A stretch of 10,574 nt of DNA from Cyclostephanos tholiformis. Its lineage: Eukaryota > Bacillariophyta > Thalassiosirophyceae > Thalassiosirales > Thalassiosiraceae. The notes beneath the pieces were generated by a model that had not been told where the DNA came from, ran no database searches, and saw nothing but the letters and a program-made list of their open reading frames with translations. Location: positions 1 through 10,574 of the forward strand of contig JALLPB010001239.1 in the NCBI GenBank assembly GCA_036939975.1, in the 5' to 3' direction. This document shows positions 7,614 through 10,574 of the stretch, one piece after another; the stretch's first letter is position 1; each line of letters begins with the position of its first letter. The position numbers and the translations under genes were made by a program.

Positions 7614-9052
7614 GTTGTGACATTGACTATTGAATAACTGTTGAAACCTACCCCCTTGCTTGGTTTAGAAAGAAGGAATTTTCTTTTCTTCTTCCACGCA
7701 TTGTGGTCTGTCATGTCCTCAATTGTGTGCTTGGTTGCAATAATCCACTCAACAATGTTGTGATGACTGGGACAGAGAGTTGGCTTGTACAGATCTTGGC
7801 AAAAAAAGCCAGTCGCAATACTGGTGATGCACCTTTGCTTTTAGGGGGGCTTGTTGTAGTAGCCCACATCAACAGGCTCCCCATTCCAGTGCAGCCAGGA
7901 GGGATAAAGTCAACCTCCATGCCAAGCACCTGGACCATGTGAACAACATTCTCCCTCTTGTGCACGGTAAAATCATCAAGGAGGAGGATTGGGACAGGGA
8001 TAACATTGTCAACGTAGGGCATGAGGTACAACTCGACCCAATCGATCATGACATTCTCATCAAATCATACCTTTCCTTGGCAGGGTAGGCACAATCACTG
8101 GGCAACATCTGTAGCTTGCACTTTGTGATTGTGCTGTTTGGTTTGCCTGCATTTCAAGACAACAAACGAGACAGAGTGCATATCATTTTTTATGGTCAAA
8201 TTATTTTTGTTCTGACTTACTTTTAAGCACCACCTTTGACTTGATCTTCAGTCTCAATTTGGTGATGCAAATGGCAATAGTCACATGCTTGCTGTCACCA
8301 GACACCATCTGCATGTTTGTGGTTTTTGTAATGACATGACTGATGGTTTGTTTGCTACATATTGCACGGTAGACAGGTGTCTGATCCATGTTGATAATGT
8401 AGTCAGGCAAATTATGACCTTCTTCAAGGTGAGGAAAGATATACTCAAGGAAATTGAATTCTTCAGCTTTGATCTTGCAAGGATCACGCTGTGCTTTGTG
8501 TGTTGTGACATACTGTGTCAGCTGATTCTTTGCAAGGAGGCACAATAGACGTTCTTGGAATGCTGATAAACTTCCGTTTTCAACTGTCCAGCCTTCCTTA
8601 GAAGACTGAAACAATTCACTTTGAAGCCTTCCTGATGCCACTCCCTGACGAAATTGAGTAGGTCCTGTTCAATGTTGGCAACAAGGCTCTCTGGGCCGGG
8701 ATGAAATGCCATTTTGAAAGCATTTTTGGGATTTCCATGGAGTTTTTCAATCTTTTGTGACCACCTGCAAATCATGTATGGGTTGATTTGGACGTGCGCA
8801 GCTGCTTCAGTCCTCTTTGCATTGTATCTTCTCCACAACTGAGAAGATGTTAAATTTCTCAGCTTGGGGGTACCTGGTACAAGATCCTTGGAACCCAGAC
8901 TAATACTTCTCAGTGTTGTAACTGGAATTGAATCCTCCTTGGTAATATATGACCTTTTTGATTGCGGGTGATGAGGAAAGGTGAAGGGGAGCTTGAAATG
9001 GTAAATTAAAATTGGAAATGGAGTTGTGTTGGGTTGTGTCGGGCATGTTCAT
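7610..9052 (-). pseudogene. Pogo/Tigger-like DDE_1 transposase, broken
   Basis: This would cut and paste the element's DNA in the nucleus. The likely start is ATG at 9052-9050 (MNMPDTTQHN). A shift near 8960 leads to YITKEDSIPVTTLRS, then the DNA-binding part: LWRRYNAKRTEAAAHVQINP, FHPGPESL and LLNFVREWHQEGFKVN. A shift near 8560 gives LTQYVTTHKAQRDP and NMDQTPVY, whose first catalytic Asp is at 8384-8386. A 74-nt phase-1 intron (8220-8147) joins VVLK to SKPNSTITK, where the family has a KGKPN motif. Before MIDWVELYL there is a shift and a TGA where Trp is expected. ILLLDDFTVHK (second Asp, 7975-7977) and FIPPGCTG follow. Another shift restores EPVDVGYYKP, with the third Asp at 7868-7870. Two compensating shifts at C6 and T7 runs precede HNIVEWIIATKHTIEDM. 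The frame ends at a TAA at 7610-7612. All three acidic residues survive as DDD, but the gene cannot make an intact protein. Confidence 0.85.
8147..8220 (-). other. Intron within the transposase pseudogene
   Basis: The donor reads AAAA|GTAAGTC and the acceptor GAAATGCAG|GC. Reading through would hit an in-frame TAA after SKSEQK; removing the 74 bases rejoins the conserved lysine-proline-asparagine motif in frame. This is inferred from reading frame and family motif alone. Confidence 0.7.
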
Positions 9053-9430
9053 AGAGGTAGATTACATATGTAGGAACAACCATGAAAAAAGGCGTCAATG
9101 CAAAATTGGGGCACATAGGACTATAGAAAAAACTATTTTGTCTATTTAGCACCTTTAGCTTCACATTTATGACAAAATGATGTTTTCAATCTGTTGGTCT
9201 TTAAGAAATTCTTCATACATGGGCCTTAGTACTGAAAGTTAACTCCTACATCAGTAATGAAATCCTTGAGGTTAGTAGTGTCTAACCCTCATTTAACCCT
9301 AAAACACCTAAATTAGCTTATTTGGAAATATAGAATAATTTCAGAAAGGGCATCAAAGAAATTATGCCAAACTAGTTCTAAATTTCACATGATAGCAAGT
9401 AAAAAATAAAATTATGGTACATAACCTAGG
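9053..9430. other. AT-rich stretch without a gene
   Basis: After the suspected transposon end at 9062-9074 nothing coding is visible. One more CCTACAT word, CTCCTACATCAGTAATG, begins near 9242 but lacks the TATGTAGG half. Confidence 0.5.
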
Positions 9431-10574
9431 GCTTGTCATGCCGTCCCAAGCTATCTCTTGCATCCTCCTCTTCCCTCTCTTGTCTTATTGCCCCCCACCC
9501 TGAGCGATTGAGTTTTTTAGCACCCACAGTTTTCAAAAATTATTTTGGCAGGAGTAATTTTGCAGCCCCACTTTGGCGGGAACAATTAGAGTTAAATAAA
9601 AAAACAGCAGGAACAGCCAGAGATTTAAAATTTCTTCCCATCAAATCTCATTTTGTGACAATTTTGGCAGGTGCCAAGGATTTTAAAAATCAAAACCGAA
9701 TTTTTTTTAAAATAATCAAATTCTAGGTACAACTTCCCACCGGACAAAATTTCGGAACCAAATTCTTGAACTCTCCCATGAATGACTACAGCCACAAGCA
9801 ACACCTGCCCACATTCCAGCAGTTTACATTTACAGTTAAAATCCAAGTTGTTGCCACCTTGTGCCCTCTCCCCTGCTGGGTTCTCCAAACTCAAAGTCTA
9901 TGTCTGCAGGAGTGGACATACCACCCCTATTGAATTATATGCCAGATCAGAATCAGGACCTTATTTGTGCCAACTTCTGACTGCTGACTCTCTGGGCACT
10001 TGAATGTCATCCAATTTTCAATGCTATTGCTGATCAAGCTTAGAGTTAGAAATAATTGGACAGAGCTAACCCAGTCACCTGGTGCCAGGCAAGACAATCA
10101 GGGACTAAAACTCATGCTCCCAGCAATGACAGTAACCAAGTGAGTAATAAGTGAGAGGTGAAGTAAGTCTTTGGCTTCTGAAAATAAAATTCACGCCAAC
10201 AAAAAAATCAAGATAGAGAAAGTGGGAACAAAATTGTGAGAAAAATTGATTCAACAATCAGCCACATCCCTCTCCCAACCAGAAGCATGAGATGAGATAT
10301 GAAAGATGCAAAGAGGATTAGGCAACAGCTGATGATCAAATAGTCAGATTTTCTTCTGAAGTGGGGTGACAAGAACATGAAGGGAAAGAGTTGTGAACAA
10401 GAAAATAAATAGATGAGGAGGTAAAAATGATGCAGAGGCATGATAAGCAGCAAATTGTAAATATAGGAAAATAAAATGTACACTTTAACCAACATCATGG
10501 AAAGAGAGATTGAGGAAGATATCAAGTTGTAAACCAATTCAGAAGGAGGGAAATGAGAAGGGGGAAAATTTCCT
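9431..10574. other. Right flank, no convincing gene
   Basis: Short ORFs at 9433-9726 and 9782-10003 on the plus strand have no recognisable motif. TTTTGGCAGG occurs at 9543-9552 and 9662-9671, and a variant, CTTTGGCGGG, at 9571-9580. From about 10170 the plus strand is strongly purine-rich, mostly A and G. This alone explains the Leu/Ile/Phe/Ser-rich minus-strand ORF. It could be the edge or intron of a gene outside the window. Confidence 0.45.

Larger units (their letters stand above)
7021..9074 (-). mobile_element. Candidate pogo/Tigger-like DNA transposon
   Basis: The transposase pseudogene lies between two palindromic sites of the CCTACATA/TATGTAGG type. One is CTACATATTATGTAGG at 7022-7037; the other is TTACATATGTAGG at 9062-9074. 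The latter lies only 9 bases upstream of the likely start codon on the minus strand. Termini agree over about 12 bases with a 2-base gap, so the inverted repeat is weak. The left palindrome seems shared with the neighbouring 683-bp candidate, which suggests adjacent or nested insertion. Bases 7038-7609 are non-coding. Confidence 0.5.

Noticed and set aside
9782..10003. 73-residue plus-strand ORF with several cysteines
   Set aside because: The Cys spacing is irregular and no family is recognisable; it may be chance.
10208..10537. 109-residue hydrophobic minus-strand ORF
   Set aside because: It is rich in Leu, Ile, Ser and Phe simply because the plus strand is purine-rich; no domain or ordered membrane pattern stands out.

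Overview
The window looks like nuclear DNA from a eukaryotic microalga, most likely a stramenopile and possibly a diatom. The evidence is one gene split by four short introns with standard GT-AG borders, a Ty1/copia-type Gag-protease relic, a broken DDE transposase with its own intron, and no bacterial operon layout. The lineage is inferred from protein resemblance; no search was run.

Bases 1-336 hold a probable upstream/promoter region with an (AAC)9 microsatellite. Bases 337-1680 (+) hold the one apparently intact host gene: a class I SAM-dependent methyltransferase of about 318 residues. Its five exons all join in phase 0, and one exon is only 21 nt. Bases 1681-2200 are non-coding and carry a diverged direct repeat.

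Bases 2203-4265 (-) are a decayed copia-type retrotransposon fragment. It holds a Gag in at least five pieces, then a truncated aspartic protease. No integrase, reverse transcriptase or LTR was recognised. Bases 4266-5350 show no gene, only a strong small hairpin.

Bases 5359-9074 look like a cluster of DNA transposons, or one nest of them. Their suspected ends share a palindromic motif close to CCTACATA...TATGTAGG. Within it are a candidate 966-bp element with a small zinc-ribbon-like ORF and a 36-bp perfect palindrome, a candidate 683-bp element with a long hairpin, and a pogo/Tigger-like (DDE_1) transposase pseudogene on the minus strand (9052-7610). That pseudogene keeps all three acidic catalytic positions but is broken by frameshifts and one stop. 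If the ends are real, the two small elements could be non-autonomous relatives once moved by a transposase of this kind; that is inference.

Bases 9075-10574 are AT-rich with no convincing gene. The last 400 bases are purine-rich on the plus strand, which creates a spurious hydrophobic ORF on the other strand. No tRNA, rRNA or CRISPR array was seen. The most unusual material is the palindrome-bounded cluster at 5.3-9.1 kb.
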